The notes under the pieces are model-generated. The model saw nothing but the letters and a program-made list of their open reading frames with translations. It was not told where the DNA came from and searched no databases. A DNA stretch of 64,000 nt from Bianquea renquensis (GTDB taxonomy: Bacteria; Bacillota; Clostridia; Lachnospirales; Bianqueaceae), in contig NZ_JACRSQ010000001.1 of the NCBI RefSeq assembly GCF_014384895.1, positions 186,001 through 250,000 of the forward strand. Reading direction: 5' to 3'. The translations under genes were made by a program, and so were the position numbers. Below are positions 1 through 8,645 of the stretch, piece after piece (positions within the stretch are counted from its first letter, which is position 1; each line of letters starts with the position of its first letter).

Positions 1-744
1 GAAACAGAGTCATCGCTGAAAGAAGTTCAGGAACTGTATTCAGGGTTTAATTTGATGACCAATGAGCTTGCCGCGACAGAAATGCTGCAAAACGACTTTG
101 TGTCAAATGTGTCGCATGAATTCAAAACTCCGATTAACGCCATAGAAGGATATTCCACACTTTTACAAGGCGGGGATAATCTTGATGAAGACCAGATGGA
201 GTATGTAAACAAAATCCTGTTTAATACAAAGCGGCTTTCTGAGCTTGTCGGCAACATATTGCTGCTCTCCAAGCTTGAAAATCAATCCATAGAAACGAAT
301 CAGACGAAATATCGGCTGGACGAGCAGATACGGGAATCCATCGTGGCCCTGGAACCGGAGTGGGTTAAAAAAGATATTGATTTCGATGTGGAACTTGATG
401 AAATAAAGTACCTCGGGAACGAGAGACTGCTGCGTTATGTTTGGGATAATCTGATCGGAAACGCCATCAAATTCAATCCGCGCGGAGGTCTAGTGCGTCT
501 TCGCCTTACATCCAGGCAGAGCACGGTTATATTTACGGTAGAGGATAGGGGCCCGGGTATTGCAGAGGAAGAAAAGAAACATATCTTTGATAAATTCTAT
601 CAGGCGGACAGTTCCCACAGGCAGGAAGGGCATGGACTCGGTCTGGCGTTGGTAAAGCGGATCCTGACACTCACGGACGGAGACGTAACGGTTGACAATA
701 TCCCGGACGGAGGCTGCAAATTTACCGTCACGCTGAAAAGGTAA
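1..744 (+). CDS. Sensor histidine kinase, C-terminal part (5' cut by window edge)
   Basis: The frame is open from base 1, so the N-terminal sensor and membrane part lies outside the window; 247 residues remain. A short coiled linker leads into the HisKA dimerisation helix with the phosphoacceptor His in SHEFKTP (about residue 39). The HATPase_c domain follows: N box around WDNLIGNAIKFN (about 149-160), G1 box DRGPGIA (about 182), F box FDKFYQ, and G2 box GHGLGLAL (about 210). All parts needed for autophosphorylation are present. A response regulator would be expected just upstream, outside the window. A terminator follows the stop, so the kinase is probably not co-transcribed with the next gene. 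What it senses cannot be judged. Confidence 0.95.
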   Translation, partial: ETESSLKEVQELYSGFNLMTNELAATEMLQNDFVSNVSHEFKTPINAIEGYSTLLQGGDNLDEDQMEYVNKILFNTKRLSELVGNILLLSKLENQSIETNQTKYRLDEQIRESIVALEPEWVKKDIDFDVELDEIKYLGNERLLRYVWDNLIGNAIKFNPRGGLVRLRLTSRQSTVIFTVEDRGPGIAEEEKKHIFDKFYQADSSHRQEGHGLGLALVKRILTLTDGDVTVDNIPDGGCKFTVTLKR

Positions 745-779
745 TGGCGAAGGGAAACGCATCTCGAGAAATGATACAG

Positions 780-808
780 GGGCTGATCAAAACAGCCCTT
801 ATTTTATT
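780..808 (+). terminator. Intrinsic terminator after the histidine kinase gene
   Basis: A six-pair stem (GGGCTG at 780-785 with CAGCCC at 793-798) and a 7-base loop are followed by a T-rich run, TTATTTTATTT. It lies 36 bases after the kinase stop and separates it from the long operon that starts near 980. Confidence 0.7.
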
Positions 809-884
809 TCGCGATAGTTTCCCCAAAAACAGACTTTTTCCACTGAGAGCGTATAGTTTTGGCGCGCAATAGGGAAATCGATTC

Positions 885-898
885 TCAACAATTGTTGA
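885..898. promoter_or_regulatory. 14-bp perfect palindrome upstream of the lipid operon
   Basis: TCAACAATTGTTGA is a perfect palindrome. It sits about 35 bases upstream of a possible -10 element (TATACT, 932-937) and about 80 bases before the GTG start of the first operon gene. The matching -35 is poor (no good TTGACA at 16-18 bases). The position suits an operator for a dimeric regulator, but none can be named. Confidence 0.45.
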
Positions 899-979
899 TG
901 TTGAATTGAGGTTTAGTTGTAGTTCGCGCTGTATACTATTTATTACAGAGCATAAATGCAACGGCAAGGAGGGAGTAGA

Positions 980-1489
980 GTGAGATATGAAATTGATTAT
1001 TTAAGCCGGTCCGAAAACACGAAAAAGCTGGCCGACGCGGTGGAAAAGCTGTTTCCGGTCAGGGACACGGAAATCATTGATCTTCTTCACGAGGAGCCGA
1101 CAGCTGACGCCGATGTATATGTCATCATATTCAGCTTCAATAAGGGTACGGTTCCGCTGAAAATTATGGATATGCTCGATTTGCTTGAGGGCAAGACGAT
1201 TCTGTTCCTTGTTACGCTGGGAGCCAACGTTCCCTCCGACTACCAGGACGTGGTTGAGCCAAAAATCACCCTGTTTTTACCTGCGGACTGTGATTACAGA
1301 GGGGTATTTCTCTGCAAGGGAGCCTTCCCGGAAAGCGTAATTGCCGCGGCAGAAAAGCAGCTCAAAGCGGACCCGGATAATGAGTATGCCCATATGGTAA
1401 GTGAGTGCTGCCACCAGGCAAAGGGGCATCCTGACAGAATCGATATGGAAAATGCCTGTGAGTTTGTCCGCAGTCAATTACAGCTTTGA
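980..1489 (+). CDS. Flavodoxin-like protein
   Basis: The predicted 169-residue protein resembles the flavodoxin family, which carries FMN for electron transfer. After strand one comes SRSENTKKLADAV, the place of the flavodoxin phosphate-binding loop (usually T/S-x-T-G-x-T), so FMN binding is plausible but the loop is not canonical. A second strand, VYVIIFSFNKGTVP, and a third, TILFLVTLGA, follow the alternating beta/alpha pattern. The GTG start at 980 is chosen because AAGGAGGG lies 6-7 bases before it; a longer frame from ATG 956 has no ribosome site. It is the first gene of the long unit that goes on with ftsH 39 bases later. It might supply electrons to the redox pair at 5912-8636; that is inference. 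Confidence 0.75.
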   Translation: MRYEIDYLSRSENTKKLADAVEKLFPVRDTEIIDLLHEEPTADADVYVIIFSFNKGTVPLKIMDMLDLLEGKTILFLVTLGANVPSDYQDVVEPKITLFLPADCDYRGVFLCKGAFPESVIAAAEKQLKADPDNEYAHMVSECCHQAKGHPDRIDMENACEFVRSQLQL

Positions 1490-1528
1490 AAAAATAGCAA
1501 GATCAGACGAGGGTAGGAGGGTTCAACT

Positions 1529-3343
1529 ATGGACGAAATAAAGAAATCAAGGAAGCCGCTCATATTTTATTACAGCATTGTGCTTGCAATTCTGCTGCTT
1601 TTTAATCTGATCGCTATGCCGCGTATAGCAGAGCATCAGATTAAGGAAGTCGATTACGGAACGTTTATGACCATGACCGAAGAAAACAATATCGGGCAGG
1701 TTGACGTTCAGAACAACCGGATTGTGTTTACAGACAAAGAAAATGAGCAAATCTATAAAACCGGACGGATGGACGACCCAGGACTGACAGACCGCCTGCA
1801 CAATTCTGACGCCGTCTTCTCCAGTGAGATTATAGAGGAGACATCGCCGATTCTCAGCTTCTTGCTGACATGGATTCTGCCGTTGGTCATCTTTATCGGG
1901 CTCGGCCAGCTCATGACAAAGCAGCTTATGAAAAAAGCCGGCGGCGGTCCGGACTCTATGATGTTTAATATGGGCAAGAGCAACGCCAAAGTGTATGTCA
2001 AATCCTCCAACGGCATCAAATTCAGCGATGTAGCGGGTGAGGATGAGGCGAAGGAAAACCTTGCCGAAATCGTGGACTATCTGCACAACCCGAACAAATA
2101 TTCGGAAATCGGTGCTTCAATGCCGAAAGGAATTTTGCTCGTAGGCCCTCCGGGAACGGGTAAAACCTTGCTTGCAAAGGCGGTCGCAGGCGAAGCGGAC
2201 GTGCCGTTTTTCTCCATGTCCGGCTCAGAATTTGTGGAGATGTTCGTCGGCATGGGCGCGTCAAAGGTGCGCGACCTGTTTAAGCAGGCAAAGGAAAAGG
2301 CGCCCTGTATTGTTTTCATCGACGAGATAGACGCCATCGGAGGAAAGCGCGACGGACGCGTCGGCGGCAACGATGAGAGAGAGCAGACCTTAAACCAGCT
2401 ACTCACCGAGATGGACGGTTTTGAGGGAAACACCGGCGTTATCATTCTGGCGGCGACAAACCGCCCGGAAACCCTTGACCCGGCGCTGACCCGCCCCGGC
2501 CGTTTTGACCGCCGGGTACCGGTCGAACTGCCAGACTTGAGAGGAAGAGAAGAGATTCTCAGAGTCCACGCTAAGAAAATCAAAGTCGCTTCCGATGTTG
2601 ACTTTGAACACATTGCCCGGATGGCCTCCGGCGCTTCCGGCGCCGAGCTTGCCAACATCGTCAACGAAGCGGCTCTCCGCGCTGTGCGCGACGGGCGAAA
2701 GGCGGCGACGCAGGCGGATCTGGAGGAAAGCATAGAAGTGGTTATTGCCGGTTATCAGAAAAAGAACGCCATTATGACCGACAAGGAAAAGATGATTGTA
2801 TCCTATCACGAGATCGGCCACGCGCTGGTAGCCGCCAAGCAGACGAATTCTGCGCCCGTCCAGAAAATCACCATTGTTCCCCGCACCTCAGGCGCGTTAG
2901 GCTACACCATGCAGGTGGACGAGGGCAACCACTACCTGATGAGCAAGGAAGAAATCGAGAATAAAATCGCTACATATACAGGCGGCCGTGTGGCAGAGGA
3001 AGTGGCAGTCGGCTCTGTCACCACGGGAGCCTCCAACGATATTGAGCAGGCAACAAAACTTGCAAGAGCCATGATCACCCGCTACGGCATGAGCGATGAT
3101 TTCGATATGGTGGCTTTCGAAACGGTCACCAACCAATATCTCGGCGGGGACACTTCGCTTGCCTGTTCGGCTGAAACAGCAAGCGAAATCGACCGCCAGG
3201 TGGTGGCGCTTGTCAAAAAACAGCATGAAAAAGCAAAGGCGATTATTACTGAAAACAGAACAAAGCTGGATCAGCTCGCACAGTATCTGTATCAGAACGA
3301 AACCATCACCGGTGAAGAGTTTATGAACATACTTAATTCATAA
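1529..3343 (+). CDS. ftsH: ATP-dependent zinc metalloprotease FtsH
   Basis: FtsH is a membrane-anchored hexameric AAA+ protease that degrades membrane and short-lived cytosolic proteins. The 604-residue product has two N-terminal membrane segments (about 12-30 and 108-130) around a small extracytoplasmic domain. The AAA+ module shows Walker A GPPGTGKT (about 206-213), Walker [10 protein letters not shown] (about 262-270) and the second region of homology ending in RPGRFDRRV. The zinc site is HEIGH (427-431), with the third ligand Asp in the NDIEQAT segment near 503. It is slightly shorter at the C terminus than many FtsH proteins. A good ribosome site (GGAGGG) precedes the ATG. In other bacteria FtsH controls lipid enzymes by proteolysis, which makes its place in this lipid operon notable. 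Confidence 0.97.
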   Translation: MDEIKKSRKPLIFYYSIVLAILLLFNLIAMPRIAEHQIKEVDYGTFMTMTEENNIGQVDVQNNRIVFTDKENEQIYKTGRMDDPGLTDRLHNSDAVFSSEIIEETSPILSFLLTWILPLVIFIGLGQLMTKQLMKKAGGGPDSMMFNMGKSNAKVYVKSSNGIKFSDVAGEDEAKENLAEIVDYLHNPNKYSEIGASMPKGILLVGPPGTGKTLLAKAVAGEADVPFFSMSGSEFVEMFVGMGASKVRDLFKQAKEKAPCIVFIDEIDAIGGKRDGRVGGNDEREQTLNQLLTEMDGFEGNTGVIILAATNRPETLDPALTRPGRFDRRVPVELPDLRGREEILRVHAKKIKVASDVDFEHIARMASGASGAELANIVNEAALRAVRDGRKAATQADLEESIEVVIAGYQKKNAIMTDKEKMIVSYHEIGHALVAAKQTNSAPVQKITIVPRTSGALGYTMQVDEGNHYLMSKEEIENKIATYTGGRVAEEVAVGSVTTGASNDIEQATKLARAMITRYGMSDDFDMVAFETVTNQYLGGDTSLACSAETASEIDRQVVALVKKQHEKAKAIITENRTKLDQLAQYLYQNETITGEEFMNILNS

Positions 3344-3356
3344 GAAGGAGAGTACC

Positions 3357-4256
3357 ATGAATAAGGTTAAAATCATCACCGATTCCTGCGCCGATCTGAG
3401 CGGGGATCAGCTTGAACAGTATGATATCGACTATGTGAAGATGTCAACCATGAAAGACGGAAGGGAGTCTCCCGCGCTTCTGACATGGACGGATGCGGAA
3501 GCACATGAGCTTTACGAGGACATCCGATCAGGCAAGCGCATTACCACCGCGCAGGTTTCAGTGGAGGAGTTTTCCAAGGTATTCACCCAATATCTTGACG
3601 ATGGGGATGATCTTGTTTACATCGCCTGTTCTTCCAAGCAGTCCGGCTCTGTCAATACCGGGCACATTACGGCGCAGAAGCTGTTGACAGACTATCCAGG
3701 TTCGCGGGTATTTTGTATTGATTCCCTGAATGCCACCATCGGTGAAGGAATGCTGGCTATAGAAGCTGCCAAGATGGCCGCTGATGGAAAGAATTCGGAA
3801 GAGATTTCTTCCTACATTCTATCGATCCGCAAAAATGTGCAGGAATTTGCCACCGTACATACCTTAGAGCATTTGAAAAAAGCCGGCCGTGTTTCGGCCT
3901 CCTCCGCTTTTTTTGGCAATCTGATGGGGGTGAAGCCGATTCTTGTGGCGGACGCAAACGGTGCGCAGGCAGCTTATAAAAAAGTAAAGGGCAGACAGAA
4001 TTCTCTGCGGGAAATCGTGTCCTTGCTGAAGGAAACCATCACAGACGCTGAAAACCAAACCGTATATATCGCCCACGCCGACTGTCCACAGGAGGAAGTC
4101 GACGCACTGGTGGAACTTGTTAAGAGCGAGATTCCCTGCAAAGACATCTCGGTCGGATATATTGGACCGATTGTCGGCGCCTCTGTAGGACCTGACGCCA
4201 TCGGCGTTTGGGGCTTCGGCAGAGAGGTTGCCTTCGCAGCCGATGAAAGGAAATAA
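3357..4256 (+). CDS. degV: DegV family fatty-acid-binding protein (FakB-like)
   Basis: DegV/FakB proteins bind one fatty acid and present it to the kinase FakA, which makes acyl phosphate. The 299-residue length is normal. The N terminus KIITDSCADLS is the family's first-strand signature. ITTAQVS corresponds to the loop that binds the carboxylate, and CSSKQSGS to the family SSxLSGT-like segment. The C-terminal domain starts after KPILVADANG. AAGGAG lies 5-6 bases before the ATG, and the gap to ftsH is 13 bases. A fakA homologue lies 4.4 kb downstream in the same unit, followed by plsY, which supports the FakB role. Which fatty acid is bound (chain length, saturation) cannot be read from the sequence. 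Confidence 0.9.
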   Translation: MNKVKIITDSCADLSGDQLEQYDIDYVKMSTMKDGRESPALLTWTDAEAHELYEDIRSGKRITTAQVSVEEFSKVFTQYLDDGDDLVYIACSSKQSGSVNTGHITAQKLLTDYPGSRVFCIDSLNATIGEGMLAIEAAKMAADGKNSEEISSYILSIRKNVQEFATVHTLEHLKKAGRVSASSAFFGNLMGVKPILVADANGAQAAYKKVKGRQNSLREIVSLLKETITDAENQTVYIAHADCPQEEVDALVELVKSEIPCKDISVGYIGPIVGASVGPDAIGVWGFGREVAFAADERK

Positions 4257-4292
4257 CAGGAATATAATTTTAATCATCATATGGAGGTCACT

Positions 4293-5867
4293 ATGAGACA
4301 GCTTACCCCTTTTGATTTTGGTATTGCCGGAAACGGTCAGGTGTACCGAAATCTTTCAATTCCCACTTTGGTACAAAAGGCACTGGAGCGCAAGGAGGGC
4401 ATCCTTTCCGACAAAGGCGCTTTGGTCGTAGAGACGGGCAAATACACAGGCCGCAGCCCCGACGACAAATTTATCGTGGATACTCCTGCGGTGCATGACA
4501 GCATTGCGTGGGGCAAAATTAATGTTCCGATTGAAGAAGGCAAGTACCGTTTGATCCGTGAAAAAATGCTGGCGTATCTGCAAGGCAAAGAGCTGTTTGT
4601 GTTTGACGGTTTCGCCGGCGCTGATCCCCAATACACGCAAAAATTCCGTATCATCAATGAGATGGCAAGCCAAAACCTTTTCATTCATCAGCTCCTCATT
4701 CGCCCTGAAGCAGAGCAGCTTGAGGATTACGTGCCGGATTACACAATTATCGCCGCACCTGGCTTTACGTGTATTCCCGAGGTAGACGGTGTCCACAGCG
4801 AGGCGGCGATCATACTCAATTATGAAGCGCATGAGGTGTTGATTGCGGGAAGTCAGTACAACGGCGAAATAAAAAAGAGCGTTTTCTCTGTCATGAACTA
4901 TGTTCTCCCGCAAATGGGAATTCTGCCGATGCACTGCTCGGCAAACATTGGGGATAGCGGAGACAGTGCTGTATTCTTCGGTCTGTCCGGTACAGGCAAG
5001 ACAACCCTATCCGCCGATCCGGCTCGCAAACTGATCGGTGATGATGAACACGGCTGGTCGGATAACGGCGTGTTTAACATTGAGGGCGGCTGCTATGCCA
5101 AGTGCATCGGGCTGAAACGTGAAAATGAGCCTGAGATTTACGATGCAATCCGTTTCGGAACGCTCCTTGAAAATGTAGTCCTGGACGAAAATGGAAAGCC
5201 CGATTATGATAACGGTTCGCTGACCGAAAATACCAGAGCGGGCTATCCAATCGACTATATCCCCAACGCTGCGATCCCCGGCATCGGCGGACAGCCCAAG
5301 ACGATTATTTTCCTGACCGCTGATGCCTTTGGCGTCCTCCCTCCTATCGCAAAGTTGGATAAGGATATGGCCATGTATCACTTTGTTTCCGGCTATACAA
5401 GCAAACTGGCAGGTACGGAAAGGGGAATCACCGAGCCGGTGACCACCTTTTCAACATTATTCGGCGCGCCGTTCTTCCCGATGAACGCGTCGGTCTATGC
5501 AACGATGCTCGGCAAGAAATTGGAGGAAACCGGAGCCAATGTGTATCTCGTGAATACCGGTTGGTGCGGCGGAGCTGCCGGCACCGTGCCGAGAATGAAA
5601 TTGAAATATACCCGTGCAATGGTGTCTGCGGCACTCGCCGGGGAGCTGAATGAGGTGGAATATGAGCTTGATCCTATCTTCAATGTATACATCCCAAAGA
5701 CTTGCCCCAATGTGCCCTCGGAAATTCTGATCCCTAAGAATGTCTGGAAAGACCAAGGGGCATACGAGGAAGCCGCTCATTCCCTGGCAAAGAAATTTGC
5801 AGAGAATTTTGCAGCAAAGTATCCCGATATGCCGGATACCATTGTGATGGCGGGTCCGAGAGGCTGA
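4293..5867 (+). CDS. pckA: Phosphoenolpyruvate carboxykinase (ATP)
   Basis: This enzyme interconverts oxaloacetate + ATP and PEP + CO2 + ADP in the cytosol. The 524-residue product is of usual length for the ATP type. Visible marks are the N-terminal TGRSPDDKFIV segment (phosphate and metal binding), the P-loop GLSGTGKTTLS (about 230-240), GDDEHGWSD (metal-binding Asp) and ENTRAGYPI (the conserved Arg). The ATG at 4293 is preferred over the in-frame ATG at 4281 because GGAGGT at 4283-4288 then serves as ribosome site. It sits between degV and an FAD oxidoreductase in one unit. Its link to lipid synthesis is not obvious; in anaerobes the enzyme often works toward oxaloacetate and ATP formation. 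Confidence 0.97.
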   Translation: MRQLTPFDFGIAGNGQVYRNLSIPTLVQKALERKEGILSDKGALVVETGKYTGRSPDDKFIVDTPAVHDSIAWGKINVPIEEGKYRLIREKMLAYLQGKELFVFDGFAGADPQYTQKFRIINEMASQNLFIHQLLIRPEAEQLEDYVPDYTIIAAPGFTCIPEVDGVHSEAAIILNYEAHEVLIAGSQYNGEIKKSVFSVMNYVLPQMGILPMHCSANIGDSGDSAVFFGLSGTGKTTLSADPARKLIGDDEHGWSDNGVFNIEGGCYAKCIGLKRENEPEIYDAIRFGTLLENVVLDENGKPDYDNGSLTENTRAGYPIDYIPNAAIPGIGGQPKTIIFLTADAFGVLPPIAKLDKDMAMYHFVSGYTSKLAGTERGITEPVTTFSTLFGAPFFPMNASVYATMLGKKLEETGANVYLVNTGWCGGAAGTVPRMKLKYTRAMVSAALAGELNEVEYELDPIFNVYIPKTCPNVPSEILIPKNVWKDQGAYEEAAHSLAKKFAENFAAKYPDMPDTIVMAGPRG

Positions 5868-5911
5868 AGTATAGAAACACCACTACTTTACGGAGCGAGG
5901 CAGATAAGCAA

Positions 5912-7432
5912 ATGGATGATCGCTATGACGTGATTGTTGTGGGAGCAGGCAATGCCGGTTTATCGGCTGCCGCCGCCACATCAAAAGGCGGACTGAAAAC
6001 CCTATTGTTAGAGAGAAATATACTTCCCGGCGGATGTGCCACCAGCTTTTGCAGAGGGCGATTTGAATTTGAAGCGTCCTTGCATGAGCTGGCCAATGTC
6101 GGGACAAAAGAGCAGAACGGCAGTATCCGCCGGCTGTTTGACAGTCTCGGCGCTGATGTGGGGTGGTGTACGGAGCAAACCGCGTTTCGCGTACTCGCGG
6201 ACGGGCATGGCGGGTATGACGCCACGATGCCGTCCGGCATGGAAGCCTTTTGCGATGAAATGGAACGGCAAGTCCCGGGATGCCGGGATAGCGTCGTGAC
6301 GGTTTTCAAACTCGCCGAAGAAATGAACGCCGCGATTGCCTATCTCTCTTCCGGCAAGGCAGACCCGAATGTTTTGATGAACGAGCACGCTGATTTTATG
6401 CGTATGGCGTCACACTCTGTGGACGAATGTCTGGAAGCTCTGCAGATGCCGGCCAAGGCACAGAATATCCTGAAAACCTACTGGCCGTATATCGGGGCGA
6501 AAACAAGCGAGCTGGATTTTGCACATTACGCTCTTTTGCTGGAGAGGTATATCCGTACCTTTCCCGCCATGCCGGAAATGCGCTCGCACGAATTGTCCCT
6601 GGCGCTGGAAAAAGCCATTCGGGACAGTGGCGGGGACATCTGGTATAACTGTGAGGTTACAGAACTTCTGTTTGACGGGGAAACGATATGCGGCGTAGCC
6701 GCAGGAGAGCGGAAGTGGTATGCCGGGCATATTGTGCTCAACTGCTTTCCCAGCACAGCCTACTCGCAGCTCATGGAGGCTTCCAAAGTCCCAGAAAAAG
6801 CAGCAAAGATTGACAGCGCAAGACGGCCCGGCAGCCTGTTTTTTACAGTCAATCTCGGGCTGAACCGTTCCTGTGACGAACTCGGTATAGGGGATTACTC
6901 CGTTTTCCTTTTTGACAGTCCGGATGCGGGGCAACAGTACGATACGCTTTTCGACACGGAGCGCAGCTTTATCATTGCCAACTGTCTGAACAAGGTTGTT
7001 CCGAATGCTTCTCCGAAAGGCACCTGCATGCTGTTTCTTACCACAATGCTTACCGAGGAAGCATGGGGAGAGGTCAAGCCTGAGGAATATAAGAGGGTGA
7101 AGAACCGCATTGCCAAGCGAATGATCGAAACCTATGAGCGCAGACTGGGCGCTTCCGTATCCCCGTATATTGAGGAAATTGTAATAGCCGCACCGCCGAC
7201 CTTTGCACGCTATCTCAACACACCGGACGGGACGCCTTACGGGTATCAGATACAGCCTTGGGACACCATGATTTCCCGCATCATGAATGCTAGAAACGAA
7301 GGTTTTATTGACGGGCTGTATTTTGTGGGCGCCCACGCTGAACGCTCGGACGGCTACAGCAGTACCTATGCCAATGGCCGCTCAGTCGGCGAAAGGATTG
7401 TGAGGGAGGTGCAGAAGAATGTGGGAGCATAA
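5912..7432 (+). CDS. CrtI-like FAD/NAD(P) oxidoreductase (phytoene desaturase / retinol saturase type)
   Basis: The 506-residue flavoprotein has an N-terminal Rossmann motif GAGNAGLS (GxGxxG, about 11-16), a ribose-binding Glu at the end of TLLLERN, and the family segment PGGCATSF. The C-terminal FAD-binding signature is LYFVGAHAERSDGYSS. This layout is shared by phytoene desaturases, carotenoid isomerases and retinol saturases, which remove, add or shift double bonds in long hydrophobic chains. No carotenoid gene is nearby; the gene lies between pckA and an FAD/2Fe-2S reductase whose start overlaps its stop by 14 bases. I infer a reductase partner and perhaps a lipid-chain substrate, given the fakA-plsY-plsC-cdsA genes next door. 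The substrate is not established. Confidence 0.85.
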   Translation: MDDRYDVIVVGAGNAGLSAAAATSKGGLKTLLLERNILPGGCATSFCRGRFEFEASLHELANVGTKEQNGSIRRLFDSLGADVGWCTEQTAFRVLADGHGGYDATMPSGMEAFCDEMERQVPGCRDSVVTVFKLAEEMNAAIAYLSSGKADPNVLMNEHADFMRMASHSVDECLEALQMPAKAQNILKTYWPYIGAKTSELDFAHYALLLERYIRTFPAMPEMRSHELSLALEKAIRDSGGDIWYNCEVTELLFDGETICGVAAGERKWYAGHIVLNCFPSTAYSQLMEASKVPEKAAKIDSARRPGSLFFTVNLGLNRSCDELGIGDYSVFLFDSPDAGQQYDTLFDTERSFIIANCLNKVVPNASPKGTCMLFLTTMLTEEAWGEVKPEEYKRVKNRIAKRMIETYERRLGASVSPYIEEIVIAAPPTFARYLNTPDGTPYGYQIQPWDTMISRIMNARNEGFIDGLYFVGAHAERSDGYSSTYANGRSVGERIVREVQKNVGA

Positions 7433-8636
7433 CCTGAATTCTTTAAATCCCGGCGAGTTTGCCAACCTTCTGAAATACAGGGAAGACAAAATAGCGGCCG
7501 CAGCGGGCAAAGGTAAGAGAGAAGAACGGCAGATAAACAAGTTGTCCAAGTCTCTCCATCCCAAAAGACAGGAGCTCCGCGTTGCTGAGGTTATTGAACA
7601 CGGTGAGAACTGCAAAAGCTATATCCTTGTCCCTGACGCAGAGAGGGGGACAGCCGGCTGCGCGTATTTTTCGGCAGGGCAGTATCTTTCTGTATTTGTC
7701 GACATAGACGGAAACATCCACAGCCGCCCGTATTCGATTGTTTCGTCTCCAAAAGAGTCGCTGAGCGGAAAATATCAGATCACCGTCAAAGCGGAGGAGA
7801 ACGGTCTTGTATCCTCCTATATCATTGATCATTGGCGGGAGGGAACGGCGGTGGAGGTTTCCGATCCCATGGGGACGTTTACCTACGAACCGCTTCGGGA
7901 CGCGTCTCACATTATAGGAATCGCGGGCGGAAGCGGAATCACACCGTTTATGTCCCTTGGCAAGGCCATCGCGGACGGAGATGAGGATTGCAGTCTCACA
8001 TTATTTTACGGCAGTAGAACCTGCCGCCATATCCTGTTTAAAGCCGAACTGGATAAGCTTCAGGCGCGCTGCCCGAGAATAAGAGTCATCCATGTGCTCA
8101 GCGATGAGCATGTCGATGGATACCTCTACGGGTATATATCCGCTCACCTGATTCGCGCGTGCGTACAGGAAACACCCTATTCGGTCTTTGTCTGCGGACC
8201 GCGGCCGATGGTCAGCTTTATGGATGAGGAAATAGAGAAGCTCGGTTTGGAACGGAAATATATCCGGCACGAGTTGCACGGTGAACTGTTACATCCAACG
8301 GAAGAAGGGGATTATCCGCAAAATGTTCCCGAAACAGTAAAAATTACCGTACTTTGCAGGGGCGTAACCACCGATATTTTCGGTTCTTCCGCAGACAGTA
8401 TTTTAAGAACCCTTGAAAAAAGCGGAATCAGAGCGCCATCCCGCTGTCGCAGCGGAGAATGCGGGTTTTGCCGTACACGGCTGGTTTCCGGTACTGTCTA
8501 TATCCCCAAAAGCATGGATATGCGCCGGAAAGCGGATAACAGGTACGGATATATTCATCCCTGCTGTACATATCCGCTCAGCGCTCTTGTAGTTGAAATA
8601 GCCGCAGACAATGAATTTCATGAGAGAAAGGAATAA
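7419..8636 (+). CDS. FAD-binding ferredoxin-NAD(P)H reductase with C-terminal 2Fe-2S domain
   Basis: The 405-residue protein joins a ferredoxin-reductase module to a plant-type 2Fe-2S ferredoxin domain, as in electron-transfer components of NADH-dependent reductases. After a charged leader of about 55 residues come the FAD motif RPYS (about 102), a nucleotide-binding GIAGGSGITP and the VCGPRPMV segment. The iron-sulfur domain has CRSGECGFC (C-x4-C-x2-C, about 343-351) and the last ligand in HPCC (about 382). The start overlaps the upstream flavoprotein by 14 bases, which suggests translational coupling and joint work: NAD(P)H to FAD to 2Fe-2S to the CrtI-like enzyme. The partner assignment is inference. 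fakA starts 9 bases after the stop. Confidence 0.88.
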   Translation: MWEHNLNSLNPGEFANLLKYREDKIAAAAGKGKREERQINKLSKSLHPKRQELRVAEVIEHGENCKSYILVPDAERGTAGCAYFSAGQYLSVFVDIDGNIHSRPYSIVSSPKESLSGKYQITVKAEENGLVSSYIIDHWREGTAVEVSDPMGTFTYEPLRDASHIIGIAGGSGITPFMSLGKAIADGDEDCSLTLFYGSRTCRHILFKAELDKLQARCPRIRVIHVLSDEHVDGYLYGYISAHLIRACVQETPYSVFVCGPRPMVSFMDEEIEKLGLERKYIRHELHGELLHPTEEGDYPQNVPETVKITVLCRGVTTDIFGSSADSILRTLEKSGIRAPSRCRSGECGFCRTRLVSGTVYIPKSMDMRRKADNRYGYIHPCCTYPLSALVVEIAADNEFHERKE

Positions 8637-8645
8637 TTACGAGGA

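Noticed and set aside
6410..7336. 308-codon open frame on the minus strand
   Set aside because: Antisense shadow of the CrtI-like flavoprotein gene.
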